From positions 227,007 through 291,006 of the forward strand of contig NZ_QRDZ01000006.1 of NCBI RefSeq assembly GCF_003386235.1: DNA of 64,000 nt. Reading direction: 5' to 3'. The stretch's first letter is position 1, and every line of letters starts with the position of its first letter. The notes under the pieces were generated by a model. That model had not been told where the DNA came from. It made no database searches and saw nothing but the letters and a program-made list of their open reading frames with translations. A program made the position numbers and the translations under genes. Below are positions 1-7,815 of the stretch, piece by piece. Origin of the DNA: Cohnella phaseoli (GTDB lineage Bacteria; Bacillota; Bacilli; Paenibacillales; Paenibacillaceae).

Positions 1-743
1 TCCTGACGTTCACGAACGGATTGTCGACAGTAATCGAAGCGCTCGAGCAGCGGATCCGCGCGGAAGGCGGAAATATCCGTCTGGAAGCGAAGGTGCGGGA
101 AATAGAGCCGATTGCCGAACCGAAGGAAGCGGCATATCGTTTGCATATGCTCGACGGTACGGTATGCGAAGCCGACCAAGTCGTCGTTACGCTGCCCGCC
201 TATGTCGCTGAGGAGCTGCTTGCTCCGCATATGGACGTGTCCGCGCTGTCGGCGATTCGTTATGTCTCCGTGGCCAACGTTGTGCTCGGTTATGCAGCCG
301 ATGGGTTCGGACACGAGCTGGACGGTTCGGGCTTCCTCGTGCCGCGCGGAGAGAAGCGGCTTATTACCGCGAGCACATGGACCTCTGCGAAATGGCGGCA
401 TACGGCGCCGGAAGACAAGCGGCTGATTCGCTGCTACGTCGGGCGGGCGAACGACGAGCAGGGCGTCGAACTGGACGACGAGGCGATGACCGCGGCGGTA
501 CGCGGAGATTTGCGCGATCTGATGGGGTTGGAGGCACAGCCGGAGTTCGTTGAAATTACGCGTCTGCGCCGCTCGATGCCGCAATATCCGGTCGGACATG
601 TCGGGGCTATCGCCGATTTTCGCGCCGAGCTTGCGCAGAAGCTGCCCGGCTTATTCGCCACTGGCGCGGCGTTCGAGGCCGTAGGCCTGCCGGACTGCGT
701 CGCTCAAGGAAAGCAGGCCGCCGAAGCTTTGCTGGCCAACTGA
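1..743 (+). CDS. hemG: Protoporphyrinogen oxidase, C-terminal part (5' end outside window)
   Basis: The reading frame is open from the first bases (codons in phase with position 3) and ends with TGA at 741-743, so only about 246 C-terminal residues are present. The translation begins with TFTNGLSTVIEAL, the conserved substrate-domain start of HemY-type protoporphyrinogen oxidases, and contains SMPQYPVGH near its end and a closing FATGAAFEAVGLPDCVAQG, the C-terminal FAD-contacting region of this family. The enzyme oxidises (copro)protoporphyrinogen in haem synthesis. In Gram-positives this family is usually a coproporphyrinogen oxidase; the gene name hemY/hemG/cgoX depends on convention. The N-terminal FAD-binding GxGxxG part lies upstream of the window. 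Confidence 0.88.
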   Translation, partial: LTFTNGLSTVIEALEQRIRAEGGNIRLEAKVREIEPIAEPKEAAYRLHMLDGTVCEADQVVVTLPAYVAEELLAPHMDVSALSAIRYVSVANVVLGYAADGFGHELDGSGFLVPRGEKRLITASTWTSAKWRHTAPEDKRLIRCYVGRANDEQGVELDDEAMTAAVRGDLRDLMGLEAQPEFVEITRLRRSMPQYPVGHVGAIADFRAELAQKLPGLFATGAAFEAVGLPDCVAQGKQAAEALLAN

Positions 744-750
744 CCGTATA

Positions 751-767
751 GAGGCTGCTTCAAAAGT
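751..767. repeat. Insertion-sequence-end-like motif
   Basis: GAGGCTGCTTCAAAAGT just downstream of the haem gene matches 14 of 17 positions of GAGGATGTCTCAAAAGT at 63901-63917. Sequences of this form are typical of terminal inverted repeats of insertion elements in Paenibacillaceae. No transposase and no second inverted repeat is seen nearby, so this is at most a relic. Weak evidence. Confidence 0.25.
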
Positions 768-816
768 CCGATTGGATCACGAAGCCAATAGGAATGCGGA
801 CCGCAACCATGATTCA

Positions 817-844
817 GGCCATCCTTTCCGGGATGGTCTATTTT
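817..844 (+). terminator. Possible terminator after hemG
   Basis: GGCCATCC (817-824) pairs with GGATGGTC (831-838, one G-U pair) across a short loop and is followed by TATTTTG. It is the only terminator-like structure between the haem gene and the kinase gene. The rest of 744-946 shows no gene. Confidence 0.4.
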
Positions 845-946
845 GTCTTGAAGCGGTAATGCGAGGCAAAACGACTTATTTCCGGACGGAGGCGAGGGAA
901 TCTGTGCTAGAATGATGGGGAAACCGCATGCAAGAGGGGGAGACGG

Positions 947-2692
947 ATGAGAATCGGCCGCTTTAGACTTCCGACGCGTTGGCGCAGTATCCGCTTGCCT
1001 TACAAGCTGGTGCTCGTCTATACGCCGCTAATATTGCTTCCCGCGCTTGCGGGCATTTATTATTTGACCGAAAGCTACACGTCCTCCTCGAAGGCCCAAG
1101 CCGCCGAATACGCCACCGACCTGCTCGGTCTGATGGGGCAGAAGGTCGACGACCGGATGAGGAGCTACGAGCAGCTCAGCAAGCAGATCATGACGGACGG
1201 CGAGCTGCTGAAGCTGGCGAAGACGGAGCCCGAGTCTGCCTACGACCGATTCAAGGTAGAGAGCGCGATCAACGAGAAGCTGAACGTGCTTTGGCTGGGC
1301 GCGGACCAGAACAGCTACATCCGCTCCATTAAGATAGAGACGCCAAGTGCTATCTACACGTACGGCAAAAATGCGATCGACGAGTACGACGTGCGCAATT
1401 CGGAGTATCGGACGGAGGTCGGAGAGATGAAGGGGGGAGCCAGATGGTTCGCCCCGCAGACGTTCGACGACGGCTATACGAAACTCCGGGCGTTCCGGTT
1501 AGGACGAACGATTCGCGACGAGAAGCTGAACGAGCTAGGTACGTTAACGCTTGTCATTCGGGTCGAGGCGGTCGGCGATATTTTTCGCCAGATGAAGTTT
1601 CAGGAGGATACGGCGCTTAAGCTGCTGGACGAAAAAGGAGAGCCGCTCGTCGACAACGAGGTGTCGATCGGCGACGTCAAAGCCAGCCGTCTGCTCAGCT
1701 TTACCGACGACAGGCTGGGCAACGGCTGGACGCTGGCGGTACAGATGCAGCTCGACCGGTTGTACGAGCCGATCTTCTCTACGGTGCGACAGGCGCTGTT
1801 TATTTTGTTCGGCTGTATTTTGCTCGGCCTTGTCGTCACTCATCTGCTGGCCTTGGACCTTGTCATCCCCATTCGCAGATTGACGATGAACATGAAGATG
1901 GGCATCAAGGGCGTGCGTCCGGGCAAGCTGAAGCGTTTTGGCGGGGCGGTGGAGATCGTGGAGATGAACGATACGTTCATCTCGATCATGTACGAGATCG
2001 AGCAGTTGATCGACGAGGTCGCCAGGCAGGAGAAGAAAAAGAAGGACGCCGAAATTCGCGTGCTGCAACACCAATTGTCGCCGCATTTTCTGTACAACAC
2101 GTTAAATTCGATCCGCTGGATGGCGATGATTCAGAGGCAGGATAATATCAAGGAAATGGTCGATGCCCTAAACGCACTGCTCACCTATGCGCTGCGCGGG
2201 TCGGGAGGGCCGGTGCCGCTGGCGAGCGAGATTGCGATCCTGCACAATTACGTGGCGATTCAGAAGGTGCGCTACCAGCACTTCGAGTTCGCGGTGAACG
2301 TTCCAGCCGAACTGGAGCAGGTCGAGGTGCTGAAGTTTCTGCTTCAGCCGCTCATCGAGAATGCGCTGATCCACGGCTTGGCCCCGTCCGAGCATCCCGG
2401 GGAAATTACCGTTTCCGCGGTGTCGGAAGGCGAGCATCTGCTCGTGACCGTTGCCGATAACGGGATCGGCATGAACGAGGAGACGGTGGAGAGGCTTGTT
2501 CGCGGGCTGTCGGCTTCTCCGACGGACAGGCTCGGCGTGCGCAGCGTTCATGAGAGAATCCAGCTTCATTACGGAACGAATTACGGTCTGTCGATTCGCA
2601 GCGAACCGGGAGTCGGCACGTCGATAACGGTTAGAGTGCCTATGCGGATGGACGGATCGGCGGAGGAAAAGGGGGAGCGCTCGCATGCGTAA
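947..2692 (+). CDS. Sensor histidine kinase, YesM type
   Basis: A 581-residue membrane kinase. Two predicted transmembrane helices (about residues 18-41 and 284-305) flank an extracellular sensor region, followed by a short HAMP-like linker, the His_kinase H-box (QLSPHFLYN, histidine near residue 380), the N-box (QPLIENALIHGL) and a HATPase domain with DNGIGMNE. This is the LytS/YesM class that pairs with AraC-type regulators. The ATG at 947 follows a strong AGAGGGGGAGA Shine-Dalgarno. The gene overlaps the next one by 8 bases, so the two are an operon. By position it should sense a saccharide or transporter state for the rhamnosidase locus; the ligand is inference. Confidence 0.93.
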   Translation: MRIGRFRLPTRWRSIRLPYKLVLVYTPLILLPALAGIYYLTESYTSSSKAQAAEYATDLLGLMGQKVDDRMRSYEQLSKQIMTDGELLKLAKTEPESAYDRFKVESAINEKLNVLWLGADQNSYIRSIKIETPSAIYTYGKNAIDEYDVRNSEYRTEVGEMKGGARWFAPQTFDDGYTKLRAFRLGRTIRDEKLNELGTLTLVIRVEAVGDIFRQMKFQEDTALKLLDEKGEPLVDNEVSIGDVKASRLLSFTDDRLGNGWTLAVQMQLDRLYEPIFSTVRQALFILFGCILLGLVVTHLLALDLVIPIRRLTMNMKMGIKGVRPGKLKRFGGAVEIVEMNDTFISIMYEIEQLIDEVARQEKKKKDAEIRVLQHQLSPHFLYNTLNSIRWMAMIQRQDNIKEMVDALNALLTYALRGSGGPVPLASEIAILHNYVAIQKVRYQHFEFAVNVPAELEQVEVLKFLLQPLIENALIHGLAPSEHPGEITVSAVSEGEHLLVTVADNGIGMNEETVERLVRGLSASPTDRLGVRSVHERIQLHYGTNYGLSIRSEPGVGTSITVRVPMRMDGSAEEKGERSHA

Positions 2693-4250
2693 AGTGATGA
2701 TCGTCGACGATGAAGCGCTCGTACGGATCGGCCTGCAATCGATCATCGATTGGGAGAGCAGAGGCTACCGAATCGGCGGAGTGTTCAAAAACGGAGAGGA
2801 AGCGGTGCGCGCGGCGGCGGAAGAGAAATTCGACATTGTGCTGACCGATATCCGTATGCCGGGCATGGACGGCTTTGCGCTGATCCGCGAGCTGAAACGG
2901 CTCGATCCGAGCCTTCGTTTTATTATTTTGAGCAGCTACAGCGATTTCGAATATACTCGTCAGGCCATCCAGGCCGGCGTTAACGACTATATTTCAAAAT
3001 ACGAGATGGAGCCTGAAGAACTGCTGCGCGTTCTCGATGCGCTATCCGTAAACGGCGAAAGGTCGGGAGTGCCGGAGACGGCCGGCGAGGCGGGTTCGCT
3101 CGACGACGAGAGAGCCGCGTGGCTGACGCGGACCAAAGAAGACCGGGACGCGCGACTGTCAGAGCATTGTCCCGCACTGCTGGAGCGGCTGGGAAGATGG
3201 GGAGGCGAGGCGCGCTGGGTCGTCCTGATGCCGCTGCCGAGAACTTCCGACTATTCCCAGACGGAGCGCAAAGCGATGGCGCTGCAGACGGAGGAAATTT
3301 TCTCCCGGCTGGACGGTCTGGAGTATTTCGGCGAGCAGGACGGCTTGCTGCATGGCGCTTGCGCGCTGCGTGAAGGCGAGCAGGACGACTCGATTCGACT
3401 GCGGCAGATTGCCGAAGAGCTTACGGCGGCATGGGCCAAAAATCTGAACGTCGCGCTCGTCGCCGGAGCGGGGAATTCCGTGACGTTCGATCGGCTCGGA
3501 CAATCGAGGAAGGATGCGGAGCGCGCGGCTCAGATGTGCTTTTACGACGGAGCGGGGATCTACCTCGCCGAGCATGTCGTCTTGAGAGAAATGGCGGAGC
3601 AGGAGCGTCTGGAGCTGTACAGACAGGCGAAAAACAAAATCGACTTTCTTCATTTCGAGCAATTGGGAGACGAAATTCGTCGCCGTATCGGCGATCCGGC
3701 CGCCCGACTGCTTCCGGCCGAATGGCAGCGGGTCGGCGAGATGATCGCGACCCATCTGATGAATCTGATGATCGAGCGTTACGAATCGGATCCGGAAAGC
3801 CTTCGCGACCGCTTCGGCGCCGCTTGGCCGCTGAACGAAGCGTTCCGCAAGCTCGGTACGCAGGCGGAGTTTGTCGGTATGCTGCAAGAGATGCTGGCGC
3901 GCGCGCAAGAGGCGGCATCTTCGCTGCATGCGAGCCGGGGCTGGGTCGCCAAAGCGAAGGCGTTCGTGGAGAGCCGTTACGGCGAACCGCTGCGGCTGGA
4001 AGACGCCGCCGAGCATGTCAGCTTCAGCCCAAGCCACTTCAGCCAGCGTTTTCGCCAAGAGACGGGAGAGGCATTCTCCGACTACTTGACGCGTATTCGC
4101 ATTCGCGAGGCGATCCGGCTGTATAACGAGACGGAGCTTTCCACCGAGGAAATCGCCGCCCGCGTCGGCTATTTGAACGCCAATTATTTCATTAAAGTGT
4201 TTAAGCGCATGACGGGGCAGACGGTGAAACAGTTTAAAAGCAGATCCTGA
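2685..4250 (+). CDS. Response regulator, YesN type (REC + AraC HTH)
   Basis: A 521-residue regulator with an N-terminal receiver domain (DDE pocket VDDEA; phospho-acceptor Asp in LTDIRMPGMDGF near residue 55; Lys in YISKYE), a long middle region of unknown fold, and a C-terminal AraC/XylS double helix-turn-helix (from about residue 415, FSPSHFSQRF ... VGYLNANYFIKVFKRMTG). The start ATG at 2685 lies inside the kinase gene and is preceded by GGAGGAAAAGGGGGAG. It most likely activates the sugar transporter operon beginning at 4431, which has a poor -35 region, as expected for an activated promoter. Confidence 0.93.
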   Translation: MRKVMIVDDEALVRIGLQSIIDWESRGYRIGGVFKNGEEAVRAAAEEKFDIVLTDIRMPGMDGFALIRELKRLDPSLRFIILSSYSDFEYTRQAIQAGVNDYISKYEMEPEELLRVLDALSVNGERSGVPETAGEAGSLDDERAAWLTRTKEDRDARLSEHCPALLERLGRWGGEARWVVLMPLPRTSDYSQTERKAMALQTEEIFSRLDGLEYFGEQDGLLHGACALREGEQDDSIRLRQIAEELTAAWAKNLNVALVAGAGNSVTFDRLGQSRKDAERAAQMCFYDGAGIYLAEHVVLREMAEQERLELYRQAKNKIDFLHFEQLGDEIRRRIGDPAARLLPAEWQRVGEMIATHLMNLMIERYESDPESLRDRFGAAWPLNEAFRKLGTQAEFVGMLQEMLARAQEAASSLHASRGWVAKAKAFVESRYGEPLRLEDAAEHVSFSPSHFSQRFRQETGEAFSDYLTRIRIREAIRLYNETELSTEEIAARVGYLNANYFIKVFKRMTGQTVKQFKSRS

Positions 4251-4361
4251 TCGTGTAAAAAGGAATCTGGATCGTAAAATATGGAACATGGGCCGGAGAA
4301 CGTCCGCATTCTCCGGTCGAGATGGAACATTCTCGCTCGATTGCTGCATGGAGCAGGTAGG

Positions 4362-4375
4362 TGCAATCGCTTACA
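4362..4375 (+). promoter_or_regulatory. cre-like site (catabolite repression) overlapping a -10
   Basis: TGCAATCGCTTACA fits the core TGNAANCGNWWWCA of Bacillus CcpA operators at every constrained position. It overlaps TACAAT (4372-4377), a plausible -10, 54 bases before the lipoprotein start. CcpA bound here would block initiation of the sugar operon. The match is read directly; CcpA binding is inference. Confidence 0.55.
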
Positions 4376-4430
4376 ATGTAGAAAGATCGCGATCATGCCT
4401 ACATTTCTAAGAAAATCGGAGGGGTTTCAT

Positions 4431-5768
4431 TTGAAGAGAAACAGATTCGTTATCGCGCTTGGGCTGCTTGCTATGACCGGCGCGGTGCTGCAAGGCTGCG
4501 GCGGTAAGGACAATGGAAACGGCGCCTCGAGCCCATCGGCCAGCCCTTCCGCGAGCGCTTCCGGCAGCGCGCCGGCGGAAAGCTCGCAAACTCCTCAAGA
4601 AGAGAACGTTACGCTGAAAGTATGGGGAGACCTCGGCAACCAGGCCGTGCTGGAAGAACCGTTCAAGAAGATCAACGCCGCCTTCGCGGCCAAGTATCCG
4701 AACATCAAGCTGGAATACGACTTCGCTCAAAACGATCAGAGCTTAAACGTCGCGCTGCAGGCCAACGAGCTTCCCGACCTGTTCTGGGTGCAAGGCGACA
4801 AAACGGCAAAAATGGGCGAAATGGTCAAAAACGGCTTCCTGATGGATCTGACTTCCTACAATCTCGATATGTCCCGTTACTCCGAATCCGAGAAAACCTA
4901 CTGTACGGTAGACGGCAAAATCTACTGCTCGCTGCCGTCCTTCTTCGATACGAACGTCGTGTACTACAACAAGGATCTGTACGAGAAGAACGGAATTCAG
5001 GCACCGACGACATGGGACGAATTCGTTCAAGGCCTGGACACTTTGAAGGCGGCGGGAATCACGCCGATTACACTTGCCGGGAAGAGCGAATGGGATCGCG
5101 CTTGGCCGATCTTCGCCTTCGCGCCGGCCTTCTCCAATACGGCGCTTAAGGCGGCTCAAGCCGGCCAAGGCAAGCTGACCGATCCGACCGTCGCCGAGAC
5201 GCTGCAGGCGTTCCGCGATTTCGTCGACAAAGGCTATTTCGGCAAAGATTACCTGGCGCAGGATTACGCAGCGGCGCAATTCGCATTCACGAACGGCAAA
5301 GCGGCGGCCATCATCGACGGAACGTGGTCTAATGCAACTTATGTCGATTCAGGCATGAATCTGGGACGCTTCTCGATTCCGAATAAAGAAGGCAAGAAGG
5401 TCGTGCAATCCAGCTACAGCAACTTTATGACTTATGCGGTGTCCGCCAAGACGGCGCACCCCGATCAGGCGGTCAAATATATCGAGTTCCTGAATTCGCT
5501 TGAGGCGCAGCAAATTCTGGAAGATGCCGTAGGCCTTGTACCGACGCTCAAAGACATTACGCCGAAGGATGAAGGCGTTAAGGAACTGGCGGTATTCGAC
5601 GAAGCGGGCGTCAACATCTACAGCGTGCTGACTGCACTGTCGTCGCAGGAATCCAATACGGCCGACGTATTCATGAAGGATGTTATTCCGAAGCTGATGA
5701 CGTCTGCAATTACCGGAGCCGAGGGTGCGGTAATTCTCGACAAGGCGGCTACTTACCCGGCACAGTAA
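4431..5768 (+). CDS. Extracellular sugar-binding lipoprotein of ABC transporter (CUT1)
   Basis: A 445-residue solute-binding protein. The start is TTG at 4431, seven bases after GGAGGGG; upstream in-frame ATGs have no Shine-Dalgarno and would hide the signal peptide. A lipoprotein signal (RNRFVIALGLLAMTGAVLQGC) ends in the lipobox LQGC and is followed by a low-complexity Ser/Ala/Pro linker (SPSASPSASASGSAP), then the family 1 extracellular binding fold (LKVWGDLGN ..., DLFWVQGDK, AAIIDGTWSN). It captures oligosaccharides outside the membrane for the two permeases that follow. With the adjacent GH78 enzyme a rhamnose-containing substrate such as rhamnogalacturonan fragments is likely but unproven. 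Confidence 0.92.
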   Translation: MKRNRFVIALGLLAMTGAVLQGCGGKDNGNGASSPSASPSASASGSAPAESSQTPQEENVTLKVWGDLGNQAVLEEPFKKINAAFAAKYPNIKLEYDFAQNDQSLNVALQANELPDLFWVQGDKTAKMGEMVKNGFLMDLTSYNLDMSRYSESEKTYCTVDGKIYCSLPSFFDTNVVYYNKDLYEKNGIQAPTTWDEFVQGLDTLKAAGITPITLAGKSEWDRAWPIFAFAPAFSNTALKAAQAGQGKLTDPTVAETLQAFRDFVDKGYFGKDYLAQDYAAAQFAFTNGKAAAIIDGTWSNATYVDSGMNLGRFSIPNKEGKKVVQSSYSNFMTYAVSAKTAHPDQAVKYIEFLNSLEAQQILEDAVGLVPTLKDITPKDEGVKELAVFDEAGVNIYSVLTALSSQESNTADVFMKDVIPKLMTSAITGAEGAVILDKAATYPAQ

Positions 5769-5789
5769 AAATAAAGACATCATCCGGAT

Positions 5790-6011
5790 CAAAGGGCTGT
5801 CCCATGCGCTAACAAAGCTGCTATGAAAGGTAATCGATGATAGAGGTGATAGGGGGATGTGCCTCTCTCCGACGCTATACGCTCCTGAAATGGGAATGTT
5901 TAAACCCGTTAATAGGAGATTTCAGGAGCGTATGAGGCAGGTCTCCGGGAGGTATATCCCCCTACTTTGTATCGATTATCCCAAGCTTCTACTCATGGGA
6001 CCGCCCCTTTG
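5790..6011. mobile_element. 222 bp MITE-like hairpin element
   Basis: Terminal inverted repeats CAAAGGGCTGTCCCATG (5790-5806) and CATGGGACCGCCCCTTTG (5994-6011) pair with one mismatch and one indel. Inside is a long imperfect palindrome whose core is a perfect 15 bp stem, ATACGCTCCTGAAAT (5877-5891) and ATTTCAGGAGCGTAT (5919-5933), with flanking arms containing AGGGGGAT/ATCCCCCT. No coding capacity. A homologous copy lies in the opposite orientation at about 35060-35246. It separates the lipoprotein gene from the permease genes, an operon position where a stable hairpin could change relative expression. The TIR sequence resembles those of insertion elements, so it may be mobilised by a transposase encoded elsewhere. 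Confidence 0.75.
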
Positions 6012-6035
6012 CCGCGGGCAGAGAGGGTGTTACGG

Positions 6036-6962
6036 TTGACATGGATTAAAAAACGGCCATTTCTGTGGTTTATTTTGCCGGGCTTCGCGCTGTACAGCTT
6101 GTTTACCGTCTATCCGATCTTCTCGGCGTTCCAGATCAGCTTGAACCAGTGGGACGGGATCGGACCGAAGACGTTTGTCGGCTTCGCCAATTACGCCGAG
6201 CTGTTCGGCAACAAGGAGCTGTTTGCGCAGCTGACCGGCGCGTTCCGGCACAGCGTTATTCTGTTTTTGCTCAATACGTTCGCGGTGCTGCCTGGACAGC
6301 TGTATATGGCCTATTTGCTATACAGCAAGATCAAGGGACATCGCTTTTTCCAGGCGATGATTTTCTCGCCTCAATTTATCGCCACGCCCGTCATCGTGTT
6401 TATGGGAACGCTCATCTTCGACGGCAACATCGGCGTCTTTAACAAGCTGCTGGAAGCGATCGGATTGGGCGAATGGACAAGACCGTGGATCGGATTGCCG
6501 GAGTTCGGCATTTATATCGTCTGGATTATGGTCGCATGGTCGGGAATCGGTGTCGGCATGATCTTTTTCCTCGGGGCAATGAAGATGATTCCTGTGGAAA
6601 TGATGGAGGCCGCGCTGCTCGAAGGGGCGTCGTACTGGCGGAGATTTTTCAGCATCGTGCTGCCGCAGATCAAAACGACGGTGTTGAACATGTTGATTCT
6701 GACCTACATTTTCGCGATGACGATGTTCGATTTCAGCTTCATTCTGGGCGGCGTATCGGGCGGCATTAATCGCAGCGTGGACGTCATGGCCCTGTTCTTC
6801 TACCGGATCGCCTTCGGCGACAACAGCGCGGTCGGAGGCACGATGAACGTGAACGCGATGGGGATGGGCACGACGATCGCCTGCGTGATGTTCGCCGTCA
6901 TTTTCGTCGTCGCCGTCGTCCAAGTCATTCTCACCTATCGTCGAACGGAGGATGGAGCATGA
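6036..6962 (+). CDS. Sugar ABC transporter permease (MalF/LplB type)
   Basis: A 308-residue inner-membrane protein with about six helices and the binding-protein-dependent permease EAA loop (MMEAALLEGASYWRRFFSIVLP). It forms the translocation channel with the next gene product. The start is taken as TTG at 6036 (LTWIKKRPFLWFILPG), eight bases after GAGAGGG (6021-6027), which lies just outside the MITE; the longer frame from 5967 would translate the MITE right arm. The insertion therefore supplies the sequence immediately upstream of this gene. The ATPase of the importer is not in the window; CUT1 systems of this type often use a shared MsmX-like ATPase encoded elsewhere. Confidence 0.92.
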   Translation: MTWIKKRPFLWFILPGFALYSLFTVYPIFSAFQISLNQWDGIGPKTFVGFANYAELFGNKELFAQLTGAFRHSVILFLLNTFAVLPGQLYMAYLLYSKIKGHRFFQAMIFSPQFIATPVIVFMGTLIFDGNIGVFNKLLEAIGLGEWTRPWIGLPEFGIYIVWIMVAWSGIGVGMIFFLGAMKMIPVEMMEAALLEGASYWRRFFSIVLPQIKTTVLNMLILTYIFAMTMFDFSFILGGVSGGINRSVDVMALFFYRIAFGDNSAVGGTMNVNAMGMGTTIACVMFAVIFVVAVVQVILTYRRTEDGA

Positions 6963-7783
6963 ATCTGAAAGCAAACCGAACCTATGTCAGCTCCGCGATT
7001 TTGTGGTTATATTCCTCCTTTACGCTGTTCGTTCTGGGCTATATGACCTATCAGGCGTTCCGATCGAAAAAAGAGCTGCTGTCGAACACGTTCGGCTGGC
7101 CGGATGTGTTCAATTTCGCCAATTTCGGCAAGCTGTTCGCGGAGGCGGGCTTCCACCGTTACTTTTTCAATAGTGTCTTGATTCTGGCTGTGACGCTTCT
7201 GATCGTAATCGCGCTGTCGTCGATGGTCGCTTACGGGATCGGGAGGTTCCGGTTTCGTTTCAAAAACGGACTGCTAGTCTATTTTCTAATTGGCCTGATG
7301 TTTCCGGTACAGCTCGGCATCGTTCCGATTTTCCTGCTCATTCGCGATATGGGACTGATGAACTCGCAATGGGGCGTCGTAATCGTGCTCGCGTCGGGGT
7401 TGTCGATGCCGGTATTTCTATTGACGACGTTTTTCGAGAAGCTGCCGGCCGATCTGTACGAATCCGCGAAGATTGACGGAGCCGGGGAATGGACGACGTT
7501 CCAACGAGTGATGTTCCCGCTGGCGAGCCCGGTCGTGTTCAGCATCTGCATCATTATGTCGGTGCAAATCTGGAACCAATTTTTCGTTCCGTTGATCATG
7601 CTCCAGAGCGAAGCGAAGAAGACGATTCCGCTCATGATTATGAAATTCACGAACAATTTAATGTACAACATCGATTTGGCGATGGCCGGTTCCGTCATGG
7701 CGACGGTGCCGATTCTGATTTTGTTCTTTATTTTCTCCGGTCGAGTGCTGGAGGGTGTCGCTTCGGGCGGAATTAAAGGATAG
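6959..7783 (+). CDS. Sugar ABC transporter permease (MalG type)
   Basis: A 274-residue membrane protein that overlaps the preceding permease by ATGA. It has an N-terminal helix (ILWLYSSFTLFVLGYMTY) and the MalG-type EAA loop (LYESAKIDGAGEWTTFQRVMFPL). It is the second half of the membrane channel. The C-terminus LEGVASGGIKG is characteristic of CUT1 MalG-like permeases. Only 32 bases separate it from the rhamnosidase gene, so all are one transcript. Confidence 0.93.
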   Translation: MNLKANRTYVSSAILWLYSSFTLFVLGYMTYQAFRSKKELLSNTFGWPDVFNFANFGKLFAEAGFHRYFFNSVLILAVTLLIVIALSSMVAYGIGRFRFRFKNGLLVYFLIGLMFPVQLGIVPIFLLIRDMGLMNSQWGVVIVLASGLSMPVFLLTTFFEKLPADLYESAKIDGAGEWTTFQRVMFPLASPVVFSICIIMSVQIWNQFFVPLIMLQSEAKKTIPLMIMKFTNNLMYNIDLAMAGSVMATVPILILFFIFSGRVLEGVASGGIKG

Positions 7784-7815
7784 AGAGAGATAAGCAATGC
7801 TTGGGAGGCGGAGAG

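Noticed and set aside
3159..4349. 396-codon minus-strand frame opposite the response regulator
   Set aside because: Antisense to a gene with clear REC and AraC motifs; composition (His/Arg/Gln rich) is that of a shadow frame.
5967..6035. N-terminal extension of the first permease from ATG 5967
   Set aside because: It would be encoded by the right arm of the MITE; no Shine-Dalgarno and no similarity to permease N-termini.
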